From Circinella minor (taxonomy: Eukaryota > Mucoromycota > Mucoromycetes > Mucorales > Lichtheimiaceae), in NCBI GenBank assembly GCA_016758965.1, contig JAEPRB010000361.1:1-30909 (forward strand): a DNA stretch of 30,909 nucleotides, given 5' to 3'. The first letter of the stretch is position 1; every line of letters starts with the position of its first letter. Position numbers and translations under genes: made by a program. The notes beneath the pieces were generated by a model. The model saw nothing but the letters and a program-made list of their open reading frames with translations. It made no database searches and was not told the origin of the DNA. This document shows, one piece after another, positions 11,501 to 22,611 of this stretch.

Positions 11501-12865
11501 ACTTTATAAAAAAACAAACAAACCAATGTTATGATCAATATAAAATATTAATGAAAATATTAATTTTATATATGCAAGAGGAGATTAATTCATATTAATC
11601 AATTTCCCCAAAAGTGCGCTCTCTTTTTTTTTTTTTTTGAGTGATAAAATGTATAATTCCCAATGGGTGCTCATATGAACCCAACAAACTTCCCTGCTTT
11701 TGGTACAACCTTCTAAAAGGTAAAAAATAATAATAATTTATTTTGGTTTTTGTGAAATCTTTTTTTTTTTTATATCATGTGTTCGAGACTTAATAAGTTT
11801 TTTTTTTCAAGTGATACGAGTACACAATTTGTAAAAAAAAAAAAAGAATTAATTCTATAATAAGAAAAACAAAAAAAGATAGTTTAATTGTAATAGAAAA
11901 TTTGATACGATTTAAAATAAACTTTCTTTTTTCTTATAAAATATCTGGTGGATCAAATTAAATGATAGTAATAAGAAATCGTATGTTATATCTACGTAAC
12001 AAAATAAAACTGTAAGATATATATAAAAAAAAGGGCCATCATTAATAACGAACCCTAATCATGGATAGAAATTAAATTTTAAAAGAGGAAAGGAACTTTT
12101 TTATTGCTTTCTTTTCCGATTTCCGTTATTTTTTAATACAGCAATAAAATAAATTAATAATCAATCAATCGGATCAGGGTAACCATGGCAACTAATTTAT
12201 TTTAAAAAATGTGAATATGTTAAATAACATATCCTGTCAATGGGAAAAGTAAGAGAGTAAAGGAGAGAGGGAGAGAGCCAAAGTTACCATGATACTGTTA
12301 ATGTTATTGTTCTTTTTTTTCACACATAATTATCATTCAAATGGTAAGATGAAAATCGCACGATAGCTTAATGTTAGGTATGATCTGATCATGTGATACA
12401 TAATTTAAAATATGCTTTTCTATAACATTCATATTAAAAATTTATATATTTATTATATTATATTCTAATAAATCTTATCATGATCGATCAAATCGAACAA
12501 AATACTATTACCATTGTTATAATGAACTTTCAATGTTGTAAAAAAAAAAAAGTTAAAGCTTAAGCATGTGTGGAATGAAAACAATCAATTGGCTCGTGTT
12601 TATAATTTATTGTTTTAAGCTGCTTGTGGTTTGTGTCTGGTGCCTGTGATACGTTTCACTTGATTGAATGAATTTCCTCTTTCTCTCTCTTTTTTTTTTT
12701 TGCCCTTTTCCTTTTCTTCTTCTCTAAAACAAAAAACACCCGGTCCTTTTTTTTTTTAGTTTTTAGAAAAAAAAATTATATTATACTACAAGACATTCGT
12801 GTCTTCTGTAGATTTTATAAAAAAAAAGAACCACCCTTTCCTTTCCTTTATTTTTTTCTATAACA
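8547..12865. other. 4.3-kb gene-poor region
   Basis: Holds the EH1 upstream region at the left and the OPY2 upstream region at the right (pyrimidine-rich from about 12677 to 12760). Between them I see only AT-rich sequence, homopolymers, a C-run at 10683 and short decayed frames. The longest open frame is on the minus strand at 9907-10188; its translation is hydrophobic and unrecognised. No tRNA box pair was found. Confidence 0.55.
8840..8876. promoter_or_regulatory. 8-bp inverted repeat ACCGGTAT/ATACCGGT upstream of EH1
   Basis: ACCGGTAT at 8840-8847 and ATACCGGT at 8869-8876 are a perfect inverted pair with a 21-bp spacer; each contains the palindrome ACCGGT. They lie about 300 bp upstream of the EH1 start in otherwise AT-rich DNA, so they are candidate factor-binding sites. 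No such pair is seen upstream of EH2. Confidence 0.3.
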
Positions 12866-14633
12866 ATGTACGTCCCATTTGGACGGCGAAGACGAAGAAG
12901 AGAACCCATGTTCATCTCATTCATGTTAACATGGTTAATTCTCGGTTATATTTGTCTTGTTGTTGCAATAGACGAAAATCCTTCAAGTAATTATTTTTTT
13001 TTTATGAAATTAAATAGTTGAAAAAAAAAAAAATTTCCATAACCTCCTTTTTTTCTATACTTTAAATTAATTAAACACATTTCATACTTTTTATAGATAC
13101 AATCGTAACAACACCTTCAACAACACCTACTACAGGAGGAGGTTCATGTAATCCATCGAATTGTGTTGCAAAATGTTCACCCAGTTGTTCATCAGATCAA
13201 GTATGTGTTTTAGGAACAATGTCTAATTGTGGTGTATGTCCTGCTTCACAATGTGTCAGTCGATCAGTATTAGGAGGAGGAAATTCATCTCCTTCTGCAT
13301 CCAATACACCTACATCTAGTTCAGGTCAAGAAAATGATTCAGATAGTGGAAATAGTAATAATAATGGATCTTTAATCGGAGGCCTAGTTGGAGGTCTTTT
13401 AGGTGCTGGTCTTGTTTTATCTGCAGCTGGGTATGCTGGATTTCGCTATAAACAAAAGAAAAACACGTTACCATTTGCCTTTCATGGAAAATCTACCATG
13501 TCACAACAGCAACCTCCTTCGCATTCTCCAACGCCACCATCATCAAAAACAAGATCATTGACATTACCATCACAAGTATCATCATCATCTCCTCCCATGG
13601 AAAATATTAGTACTTCAACAAATATTCCATCCATGTCCATGAATAATAATAGTTATAGTGGTGAATATGATGAGGTATCAATATTTCTATCTCTATTATT
13701 ATATCATCATGTGGTGAAAAAAAAACCATGTTTTATTTAATATATATATTTTTATAGTCGAGTCGACAACAAGTCATGTCTGGCGTTATACCAATTGCAT
13801 ATATCCCACCTTCACGTCAATCCACTTCACCAAATCAATTACAACAACAAAATATAAATCATCGACCTGCTGATACAATTCAAGAACAACAACAACAATA
13901 TGATAATGCGGTAGCACAATCTTATTCTGTATACAGTAACAAACGTACATCTCATTTAACAAAACAAAATAGTTTACAACGACATCAATCTGTATTATCT
14001 ACAGCAACCGATCCTTTCTCTGATGATCATCATTCACGTAATAGTATGTTAACAACAGATGATGAAGATGATGGACGAGCATCTATTAGTTCCAGTGTTG
14101 TAGGTCATGCTACAACCATGTCAGCTATGAAAGCCACACAAGCATATCAAATGCAACGAGCGAAACCACAAATCATGCGCGTGAATACTGTTCGAGTCAA
14201 TAATGGATTAGCACGTAGTGGATCAACACGAACGGTTTTAACAAGAGATTCAGCTCAATTAAGTCGATCTAATACAGCTCCTACACAGCGACAAGAACAT
14301 CATTATAATGATAAAGAATTACAAAAAGAACAAGGAAAAGAACAACATCAAGCTATTCAATTAACGGATGAAACGATAACAAGACCTAGTTCTGCTCCTA
14401 CAGAAGTAGTTCATAATAATAATAATGGTGAGGAAGATGATCCATTCCATGATCGACATAGTACTACTCATTTAGCATCATCTAATTCTTCTGATAAATT
14501 ACGTCCACAATTAACAGATAGTATGGTCTCAACAGGACCCAGTGATGGGGAAATAACTATATTTTGGGACGCAAATCGTTCTACACCATCATTATCACCT
14601 GCTTCATTTCCAATGCCACCTCCTTCACCTTAA
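12866..14633 (+). CDS. OPY2: Opy2-like single-pass membrane anchor, 524 aa
   Basis: In budding yeast Opy2 anchors the adaptor Ste50 at the plasma membrane in the HOG osmostress pathway. Exons: 12866-12986, 13097-13674 and 13758-14633, total 1575 nt. A basic N-terminus (six Arg) is followed by a hydrophobic signal segment (about 15-34), a Thr-rich stretch, and an Opy2 N-terminal-type domain with eight cysteines (C58, C63, C67, C71, C77, C85, C88, C93) ending in CGVCPASQCV. A Ser/Asn-rich linker leads to one glycine-rich membrane span (about 133-156) with basic residues after it. The long cytoplasmic tail is low complexity (Ser, Gln, Asn), with acidic patches and a terminal block EITIFWDANRS plus proline-rich end. 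Orthology to Opy2 is inferred from the Cys pattern and topology; binding to Ste50 cannot be read here. Confidence 0.75.
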
Positions 14634-14851
14634 ATAATTACTTTTATCTTCATTTTTTTCCTCCTTCCCTTCCCTTCTCACTCCTTTTTCATTATTTATT
14701 TGTTTTTTTTTCTGTTCTAGTAAGTTTTTTTTATTTTATTTATTCTTATCATTTTAAATAAGTTTCATCTTTTCCTTCTCATTCCCTTGGTTTTTTTTTT
14801 GTGTATAAAAAAAACATGTAATTCTTTATTTTTTGGTTATTTCTCTCTGTT

Positions 14852-15252
14852 TTATTCCTCCTTGACAGTTTTCCCAGTCTTTTTGATTGTTTCTAAAACC
14901 TTTTCTCGTGGCAAATTAGTGTTAACAACAACAGTTTGTTTTTCCAAACTAATATCAATACTTTCAATGCCTATAGAAGAAAAAAAATATTATTATTATT
15001 ATTATTATTAAGTTATATAATTCAACTAAGTTTTGTCTTATTGGATAATATATATATATATATATACCTTCAAGACGTGACAATGCACGATTAACAGCAT
15101 TGGAACAACCAGAGCAAGACATCTCGACGTTAAATGTATATTCCTAAGTAAAAAAATAATAAATGTATGATGTCAAATATAAATGAAGCTAAATTTAATA
15201 ACAATAATAACAATAACAATAACAATAAAAGAGAATGAAAACTTACAGCCAT
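14852..15252 (-). CDS. ATX1: Copper metallochaperone Atx1, 66 aa, first exon only two codons
   Basis: Cytosolic Cu(I) chaperone that hands copper to the P-type ATPase of the secretory pathway. Exons: 15247-15252 (ATG GCT), 15068-15143 and 14852-14970, total 201 nt. The heavy-metal-associated domain fills the protein. The copper site is MSCSGC (C12 and C15), followed by SNAVNRAL, then the beta-strand pair SIDISLEKQTVVVNT and the helix KVLETIKKTGK, whose lysine-rich loop is typical of Atx1 proteins. The exon 1 model is favoured because the residue before EYTF must come from an upstream ATG and the site ATGGCT/GTAAGT has an ideal donor. An internal Met start at residue 10 would cut off the first beta strand. 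Convergent with OPY2, 218 bp apart. Confidence 0.9.
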
Positions 15253-15737
15253 TTGTTATATAGAAGAAAAAAGGTATAAAGTTAATATGCAACCCAATTT
15301 TTTTCTTTTTTGTCGAGTACCCTATTTATATTAATTTTTTTTTTATATTCAGGGCGAATGATTAAGAATCGGGTAATTCGGGAAAAACTCATGATTAGAG
15401 CATTTTGTGCTTGTTTCTCTCTCTCTCTTTTATTATTATTATTAATCATCCACATCGTCACCACCCATCCCCAATACCCTCCCCTCTCTTTACACTCCTT
15501 AAATTATAATATACATAAAACCTTTGTTTGTTTGTTTTTTTATGTACAAGAACAACAACAACAACAACAACAACAAAAAAGATTTTAATTTATCGATTGA
15601 GTTTTTTTTGCTGCTCCAGAAGTTTTTTTTTATTCTCCTTCAAAAGCATCCCCCTTTTATCTGCTTATAATGTTAATGCAACTTTCCCTTCTCCTAATGT
15701 ACTACTACTAATAATTTGTTAACCAAATTCTTAAAAG

Positions 15738-15771
<34 letters not shown>

Positions 15772-15832
15772 CCATATGTAATTATAAGTTGATAATGGTT
15801 TTATTTTTTATTCAAAAATTTAAAATAGAGTT
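15253..15832. other. Intergenic between ATX1 start and oxidase stop
   Basis: ATX1 upstream region and oxidase 3' flank. It contains CT-rich and (CAA)n stretches around 15415-15585 and the (AG)n tract listed separately. The open frames seen here are simple-sequence artefacts. Confidence 0.6.
15741..15769. repeat. (AG)n microsatellite
   Basis: A 29-nt uninterrupted AG repeat in the 3' flank of the FAD oxidase gene. Confidence 0.95.
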
Positions 15833-17582
15833 TTATTTTCTTGCTTTCAATTCATCCAAAGAAGCCATTCTAGCTTCACCAACACCTAATGTGAGAGGCT
15901 TGGAAGTGATATTTCTTGTACCATCACTACTTGACATTGCGTCATCTTTATAATCTCTCCATGCCCAAGCACGACTATAATCTGATTCGACACCTTCAAC
16001 TATTTGAGCAATCTTAAAACCAATATTGGGTGTAAATCTATTATAAAAAAAAACATATATAAATATTTCCATTTCTCCTCCACCCCTTTAATTATCCACA
16101 TTTTGTTTAAATATGACTTACTTCATAGCATGACCTGAATCTCCAGAAGCAATAATAAGATTTTTATAATTTGGATAAGGAGCAATTAAAAACTTTCCAT
16201 CTGGTGTATCCGAATACCAACAAACACGAGAATAAGTAATATCCCAATCATTTGTTTCTGGCATAAATTCATTTAAAAAGTCTCGGAAATTATTTAATCC
16301 TTTCAAAGGAATAGTATCTTTTTCATGAGATACTTGAGTTCTTGGAACACATATATGATCTGAACGATTCGAATCATAATATACATAACCCACTGAATGA
16401 CTTGCAATTTTCATTTTTCCTTCTGCATTGATAGGAAACCCATAAAATCCAGTACGTGAAATATCTCCTCCATAAACAGGGGCATTTTTGAATTTTTCAA
16501 CAAATTCTTTAGGAGGTGTAAATTGAATTACTGCTTGGCCTGTGGCTTGAAGACGATTACCGAAATCCAATAAACTGGCTGTCCAAGGGCCCGCAGCCAA
16601 GATCACATGATCGGCTAAATGTTTAATTTGATCGCGAGTTTGAATACCTTGTACTTCTTGTTGATCATTCTTGAAAATGAATTTTTCAAATGCACCTCGA
16701 TCTGATCCAGTAACGAATTGAACACCATGGTCCATACATTTTTTATAAAGATGTTTGATGGTTTCAGAAGAGTCACACCATCCTATTTTTTTTTCGAGAA
16801 ATAAGTTAATAATCCAATGGGTTTTCTACAACAAAACCAAATTTTCTCAGGCTCTCCCCCCCCTTTTTTTTCACCCCGTTCTTTCCCATCAACAACAATA
16901 GCGACAACAGAGGACAACCCTTCATAACATATATTATAAAAGTAGTGTTGATTTTCTTTTTTTTTTTACCTGCAGCAGTATTGAGATAAGCAGTACGATA
17001 TCCATTATTAACAGCATCCTTAAATTGAGGAAATTGTTTAATAATACTTTCAGGTGTTTGAAATTCTTGAATTGTATGACCATAACCAGCTTCTCGAACA
17101 TGTTTCATAGATGATCTTTCATAATCTGATAGCTTATTTCCTTTACATAATAATAAACTACCCGTTTGATGAAAAACAGGGCTCAATCCCATTTCATTAC
17201 GTTCCTTATTCCATTGATGCCAATGAGGTAAAGCTTCCATAGTTAATTGCATTGAAAGTAGATCTTCACCATAATCCATACGAACACACTTGTTAATATC
17301 TATATATGAAACAGATTGACAGAAAATGATTTGAAAAGGATAAAGGGTGAGGAATGGAAAGATATTTTTTTTTCTATTTGTAAAACTAATAATGTTTAAT
17401 ATACATTACCATTTTTATGAATATTTACCAGTGGATGATGCATCAGCCGATGGAATGATATTTCTATCAAATACCCAAACATTATACTTTTTCAAAGAAA
17501 GAGCATAAGCGGTTGAAAGACCAAAGGCTCCACCACCCACAATGATAATTTTAGAACCAGGCGTTGGAGGTGTATATGTCAT
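15833..17582 (-). CDS. FAD-dependent amine oxidase, sarcosine / fructosyl-amino-acid / saccharopine oxidase family, 449 aa
   Basis: Predicted flavin oxidase of the DAO superfamily that oxidises a secondary amine (such as a fructosyl amino acid, saccharopine, pipecolate or sarcosine) with release of hydrogen peroxide. Exons: 17429-17582, 16970-17299, 16122-16782 and 15833-16037, total 1350 nt. The N-terminal Rossmann motif is IIIVGGGAFGLSTAYAL. Mid-protein there is HVILAAGPWT, the usual second dinucleotide-domain strand. Near the C-terminus the block VCWYSDTPDGKFLIAPYP holds the Cys that, in the monomeric sarcosine and fructosyl-amine oxidases, carries covalent FAD, followed by IASGDSGHAMKFTPNIG. 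It ends LKARK without a clear SKL-type peroxisomal signal. The 187-nt second intron is the longest in the window. Substrate cannot be fixed from sequence. Confidence 0.87.
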
Positions 17583-17885
17583 ATTGTATGCTTTTTGCTT
17601 AAAAAAAAAAGAGGGGGTGTCGTGAGTGGTGGAGTAAAAAAAGTGAAAAAAAAAGAGTAACGAAGAAAAAAAGTAAAAGGATCACCCAATTTTTTTTAAA
17701 AAAAAAAAAACTTTAAATATTTTAGATCCGTGGAAAAAAAAAAAATCGAACTTTGGGGGGGGGGGGAGTTTATGCGTCATAACCCGACAACACTTTTTTT
17801 TTATTCGGTTTCCCACAATCTTCTTTCTCCCTCTCTCTTTCTCTATATCCATATACACGTGCTTTTAGTTTTCAAGAAAAAAGAA
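17583..17885. promoter_or_regulatory. 303-bp divergent promoter between the FAD oxidase and molybdopterin synthase genes
   Basis: The two genes start outward from this stretch. It carries poly-A runs, a 12-G run at 17755-17766, a TGCGTCAT element at about 17774-17781 (reverse ATGACGCA, similar to bZIP/ATF-type sites) and a CT-rich block at 17820-17845 directly upstream of the MoaD start. Regulatory function is inferred from position. Confidence 0.5.
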
Positions 17886-18152
17886 ATGAAGGTGTTATAT
17901 TTTGCCGCAGTTCGTGACATTACTCAAGTTGAAAGTGATGACATTCAAGTGTCACCTAATAATAGTGATCCATGGACATTAACAAGTTTAACTGACCATT
18001 TAGTTTCAAAATATGGGGAAAAATTACAAAAGATAATAGACCATGCCATGTATGCTGTTAATATGGAATATGTAGATAAAGAAGATGAATCAAAAACACA
18101 ATTATCACAAAATGATGAAATAGCTATTATTCCACCTGTTAGTGGAGGATAA
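17886..18152 (+). CDS. MOCS2A: Molybdopterin synthase small subunit (MoaD/MOCS2A), 88 aa, intronless
   Basis: Sulphur-carrier subunit that delivers its C-terminal thiocarboxylate to precursor Z in molybdenum cofactor synthesis. The protein has the ubiquitin-like ThiS/MoaD fold: N-terminal strand MKVLYFAAVRDIT, the central WTLTSLTDHLVSKYG helix, an AVNMEYVD strand, and the family end DEIAIIPPVSGG with the essential Gly-Gly. The ATG at 17886 matches the usual start; an in-frame upstream ATG at 17730 would add a 52-residue unrelated extension and is rejected. The PPVSGG end and 88-residue length separate it from Urm1. Its presence implies at least one molybdoenzyme (sulphite oxidase, nitrate reductase or xanthine dehydrogenase type) elsewhere in the genome. 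Confidence 0.9.
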   Translation: MKVLYFAAVRDITQVESDDIQVSPNNSDPWTLTSLTDHLVSKYGEKLQKIIDHAMYAVNMEYVDKEDESKTQLSQNDEIAIIPPVSGG

Positions 18153-18396
18153 TTAATTACCATAAAACATAATAATAATATACCAAAATTCTATATATAT
18201 TAAAACAAGACAATTTTTTTTATACAATAGAATTGAATTAAAAGGATAGGGTAGGATAAAAAGGGAGAGAAGGAAAGATGAATGGGATATGATGGTAATT
18301 ATAATAATAAGAAATGACGGGTTTGTAAAATAATTTGTAATATATGGAACGGAAACAGGGACAGATAACAGATAGAGATAAAAAAAAGTATAATAA
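18153..18396. other. Convergent 3' region between MOCS2A and RIB1
   Basis: A 244-bp AT-rich spacer holding both 3' ends. No gene seen. Confidence 0.6.
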
Positions 18397-19544
18397 TTAT
18401 TTTTCAATTCCTTGTGGTACATCTAATATATGTCGCATTTTTCGTACTTTGACAGCAAGGTATTTATCTAATTCTTTACCACCTAAAAGAGGTGAATGAG
18501 GTGCTGGAGATGATGATGGTGTTCGTAATAAATCATTAACAGAATTGACAGAAGCTGGAGTAGATGACCATGATCTTGGTACCATGGGCCTTCGCTCTAC
18601 TACCTTGATTGATCCATATGCTTCCAATTGTTCTATTTTATCTGGATTGTTGGTAAGCAACATGACATCTTTAAGTCCTAAATCCTCAAGAATGGCATTT
18701 GCAATACCATATGTACGTGCATCAGGAGGGTGCTTTAACAAAACATTAGCTGCCACTGTATCATGACCTAAATCTTGTAAATTATATGCCCTATTTTATA
18801 TACTTTTTTTTTAGTTTCCTTGACAATTTACTAAGCAACAATAATTTATCCTTAGCAACGATAACCACAATAATAATCTTACTTTAATTTCTCCAATAAA
18901 CCAATACCACGACCTTCTTGTCTTAAATAAACCATTACACCTCGTCCAGCTTCTTGCATCAAACGCATGGCTTCATCTAATTGTTCACCACAATCACAAC
19001 GTGCTGAATGAACCGTTTCGCCTGTAAAACATTCAGAATGAATGCGTACTAAAGGAGGACTTGAAGACTGAGCAAATTGAGCTTTTGCTTTATTTTGTTG
19101 TTCTTCCAAATAACGCAGTTGATCTTCATTTAAATTCATATTTCGACTTTCTTCCGTCACCACTTCTTCCAGACGTCCATAATAAGCACCACGTACAATA
19201 CGGTTCATAATAGTTTCATTTTTCCAAGTATTATCCAGTGATTTTGAACGAATATCGTCACCATAAACAATGGCCAAATGTTCTTTGGTATCTTGGTTAT
19301 TCTTGTACAAGTATAAATACATTTCACCTCCTTCATTGGTAGGAATACGAGCTCGTACTTGACATTGAATACGTACTTGTTTTGTTTCTGGTTTTAAAGT
19401 AGGTGTAATAGCACTTGGAGAATGAACTTGTTGTTTTAAAAAGTCAATGTATTCGTGATATGTGGTAGGTTGTGATCTTGGTGGTAAAGCAGGTGCATTG
19501 TCGTGAACGACATCCATACCAAAAAGTGTAAATGCAGTTGCCAT
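18397..19544 (-). CDS. RIB1: GTP cyclohydrolase II (Rib1), riboflavin biosynthesis, 351 aa
   Basis: Catalyses the first step of riboflavin synthesis from GTP. Two exons: 18883-19544 and 18397-18790, 1056 nt in total. The zinc ligands are C172, C183 and C185 in [19 protein letters not shown]. The GTP-site motif RQEGRGIGL is at 208-216, and the second exon opens with [15 protein letters not shown], then [12 protein letters not shown] (the Asp/Arg/Tyr stretch of the active site) and [12 protein letters not shown]. As in other fungal Rib1 proteins there is no DHBP synthase domain, and a charged insert lies before the zinc site (about 100-162). The Ser/Pro-rich tail after residue 300 is variable. 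The ATG at 19544 is the first in frame, and the protein length is plausible for a fungal Rib1. It makes the flavin used by enzymes such as the nearby oxidase, but that proximity is probably chance. Confidence 0.93.
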
Positions 19545-19996
19545 TTTTTTTTTCTTTTGTGTATACTTTTTATAAATATATATTATATATATATCTTTGA
19601 AAAGTGTAGAATAAAGAGTGAGATTACACAGAGAACAAAATATATGGAGTTTTCTTTTTTATTTAAAAAGAACAGAAAAGGTTATTTTTTTTTTTATATA
19701 TAACACTTCCCCCCCATTTAAATGTGGCCCGAACCAATACACTTCAAAGGCCAGAATAAATCCGACAACAAAAAAAAGTTGTCAGATATTACTCAGCATA
19801 TTAAGATAGATTTTTTTTTAAAACACCATTACTAAGAAATATATGTAATAAAAAACTTTATTTTTATACTACTTTTGGGACTTTTTGTATTATAAATTGA
19901 AGGGGTTTTTTTTTACCACACTGTCATGAGTTTTTTTTTTTTTTACTTTGAACTTGCTTTACTAATTTATTTATAAAGAACTATCAGTTTACAAAT

Positions 19997-19998
<2 letters not shown>

Positions 19999-20023
<25 letters not shown>
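19999..20023. repeat. (AT)n microsatellite
   Basis: A 25-nt uninterrupted AT repeat in intergenic DNA. Confidence 0.95.
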
Positions 20024-20027
<4 letters not shown>

Positions 20028-20843
20028 ATTTGTTTTGTTGTAAGTAGTCGTTGTAAAACCTAATATGCCTCAAACAAAAAATAAGAAATCGTCATTTTTT
20101 TTTTCTCATGATAAATTAATTCTGTATGCATAATGTAATATGTTGGTTTTTTTTTTTTTTTTTTTGAAAGGCTAACTTTATAAAAGATATTGAACGGAAA
20201 GATGCCCATTTATCATACTTTTCATAATTTTTATGAAATTCAAAAAAAGCTGTGATAAAGGAACCATCATTTGAGATGTTTTTTTTTTGTTATTAATTAA
20301 ATAGACTATAAGTTATTCATCTCACAAATTACAAAATGCCTGTGATATTGAATAAGGGTGTGGTCTCCCCGGTTTAAAAAAAAGTGTGAATTATGAAAAT
20401 TGAATGGTTAGTATTAATATTAGTGTTGTTGTGCTACAATAGCTATTAAGCCAAATTTATTAATTGAGGAACTATACAGTACTTCGTTGCTCATTCAGTG
20501 TATACATAATAATGCAAATATATATATGAGAGGAAGCAAAATTAAAATTGTAAAGTGAAAGAACCTATAGGGTACATATGGTCGTTTCGTTGCTGTAAAT
20601 ATAATAATAAGGATCTGGGCATTATCTAGGGTGGGGGGAAAGCCTAGTAGGGGGAAAAGTGAATCAAAAAAAAAAGTATTATACGTATGTACGGCATAGA
20701 ATTGAAACCAAGAAAATGACATTGATGTTTTCTATTGCTTACAAATGAGTGGAAATAATGGAAGAGATCCAATATATTTTTCTGGAACTAGTTCGGTCCC
20801 TTCGTCGAGTTGAGCATCCACATATGTTAAACATCATTTAATC

Positions 20844-21107
20844 AAGGACAGCGCCCTAATTCACACTTCCAAACGATATTGCAAAATATGATGAGTATCA
20901 TGGATATCGATGAGCATATCTTCCTCTATATTCTCTTGAGCTTAACCCAATAGAACAATTTTAGTCTGTTACAAAAAGAGCAAGATTAAACGCCAAAAAT
21001 TCTTACGTACAACAAGAGACCTTATTAACAAGAAACTGTGAAGCATTGTAATAATGTAAAGCCTCCTACAGACTTTATTGAATTTGTTTCTCATTCACAC
21101 AGATGTT
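20844..21107 (+). pseudogene. Decayed C-terminal part of a Tc1/mariner-type (DDE) transposase
   Basis: Conceptual translation gives pieces of the catalytic C-terminus: a KDSALIHTSKR stretch at 20844 (family: D-N-A-P-I-H-T), then after a +1 frameshift YHGYR, stop, AYLPLYSLELNPIEQF, stop at 20962-20964 where the family has Trp (TGG to TAG), and SVTKRAR. A later frame reads PPTDFIEFVSHS at about 21063-21098. LPPYSPELNPIEQFW is the hallmark of Tc1/mariner transposases. At least two frameshifts and several stops show it is dead. The N-terminal half, the first catalytic Asp and terminal inverted repeats were not recognised, so the edges of the element are unknown. Confidence 0.8.
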
Positions 21108-22611
21108 TATAGATAAGTGTCATAGAAAAGAAAACCTGTAAGCTCATACAATAGGTATTAGTAAACACAGTAAGAAAGTAATCGTAAGTATAAAAAATAA
21201 ATAAATATTTTTATCTATTATAAGTTAATCATCAAAATTTTATGAAAATAATGTCCAAAATGGTCTTCATTTGACAGCTTAATGCAACATTTTCAATGTC
21301 ACTCCTAAAAACAGGCGGCCATCAATATATATATATAAAAAACGCGACATTTGATTAATTTTGTTCCTGCGACATTACTTCTTTCAGAAAACAAAAAAAA
21401 AACCATCCAAACATGTCGAAATCTACATGTATATGTGCAAAGTCACACATATTTATACATTTTATTAGGTTTTCAAGAGTATATTTCCCAAGAAACACAT
21501 AAAGTCTCGTTGAAACTGTTTTATGAATTTGATTCTAATGTACTCATTGAAAATACCCCTAAAAAAGCTCACTTGGATCGTTAGTGGCTATTGGAGTTTA
21601 CTAAACTCGTAAAGAAGCTTAATGTTAAGGTACTGAACATGGTAGTAAAATAAATATCATTTGTTATCAAAATGCGTTACTAATGAATGTATGTTTAGAA
21701 ATGGCATATGGAAAAGATAAACTGGAAGGAGAGAGTGAGAAGAAGGTAACCATGGGAATAGTGGTGATATATAATTCAAACAGTCGTTGATCGTTTACGT
21801 ATCTAAAAAAAAAAAGATTCAAGAGAAAGAAAAAGAAGATGATGACGAAGAAGAAGATTTATTGCCAAAAGTAATTTTTTTTTTAAAAAAAAAACCGGGT
21901 GAGGTTTAAATTTTATTACAGTAGATAGCCAAAGGTATTACAGAATGTTGCGTTTGTCTCCAGACACAAACCCAAAATCCTGATTAATGTGGTGTATTCC
22001 TATGACTTTTTTCATACCATCCCAACAGGTCTTTTTTTTACATGCGTGTATGAGCTGTCTCAAACAAATATGTCAAACCTGGCATATTTTTGTGCGCCAA
22101 TTGAAATGATCTAATGCTAACTTTTGCATAGACTTTGGGTAAACACTGCAAGAAATTTAAAAAGTAAAACCACCGTCTACAAAAGATGATGTTAAAATTG
22201 TTCAACAATCAGGTTTACTTGCCAGACCTTTCGTTGAAAAAATAAAAAATTACAACGCTCGGGTAGAGATGTAGCTGGTTGGACAATCTTCTTCTGCCAG
22301 GTAATAGGCTTTTAATCAAGTCATATACGATAAAAGCCAATCACAATAAAAAATAACATTCATAACGTATTTATCAAAAAAAAAAAGTATTTATCCACTC
22401 ACATCCAATAATCCCCCATGAGTTCTGCAAAACCATTTGCATATTTTTTTTTTGTGATTGAACCCCCTTTTTCCCCTCCTCGTTCTTGCGTCAAAAAAAA
22501 AAAGTATGTTGTGAATTTTCAAAAAAGGGTTAAAATAGAAACAATTTTTATTATTATTATTTACATACGTACGATTAATTAGTTATCTAGTATAGTTAAA
22601 AATAGTTTTTC

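Larger units (their letters stand above)
19545..22611. other. 3.1-kb gene-poor region with transposon relic
   Basis: RIB1 upstream region at the left and the MATE gene 3' flank at the right. It contains an (AT)n tract, the decayed transposase at 20844-21107 and other unrecognised AT-rich sequence. A stretch near 22265-22290 slightly resembles a tRNA A box but has no matching B box. Confidence 0.55.

Noticed and set aside
12799..12990. 63-codon plus-strand frame overlapping the OPY2 first exon
   Set aside because: It is in another frame from OPY2 exon 1, which has a signal segment and a spliced continuation; this frame ends without any domain.
13219..13740. OPY2 exon 2 as an independent gene starting at MSNCGVC
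   Set aside because: That Met lies inside the cysteine-rich domain; the frame continues upstream to an acceptor at 13096 and joins the signal-bearing exon 1.
15420..15585. Small Leu/Gln-rich proteins around 15310-15590
   Set aside because: They are translations of CT and CAA repeats without start context, domain or splice logic.
17730..17885. N-terminal extension of the MoaD-like protein from an upstream in-frame ATG
   Set aside because: The extra residues come from poly-A, poly-G and CT-rich promoter sequence, and the family start fits the ATG at 17886.
22262..22325. tRNA-like A box near GTAGCTGGTTGG
   Set aside because: No GGTTCGA-type B box at the right distance and no foldable acceptor stem was found.
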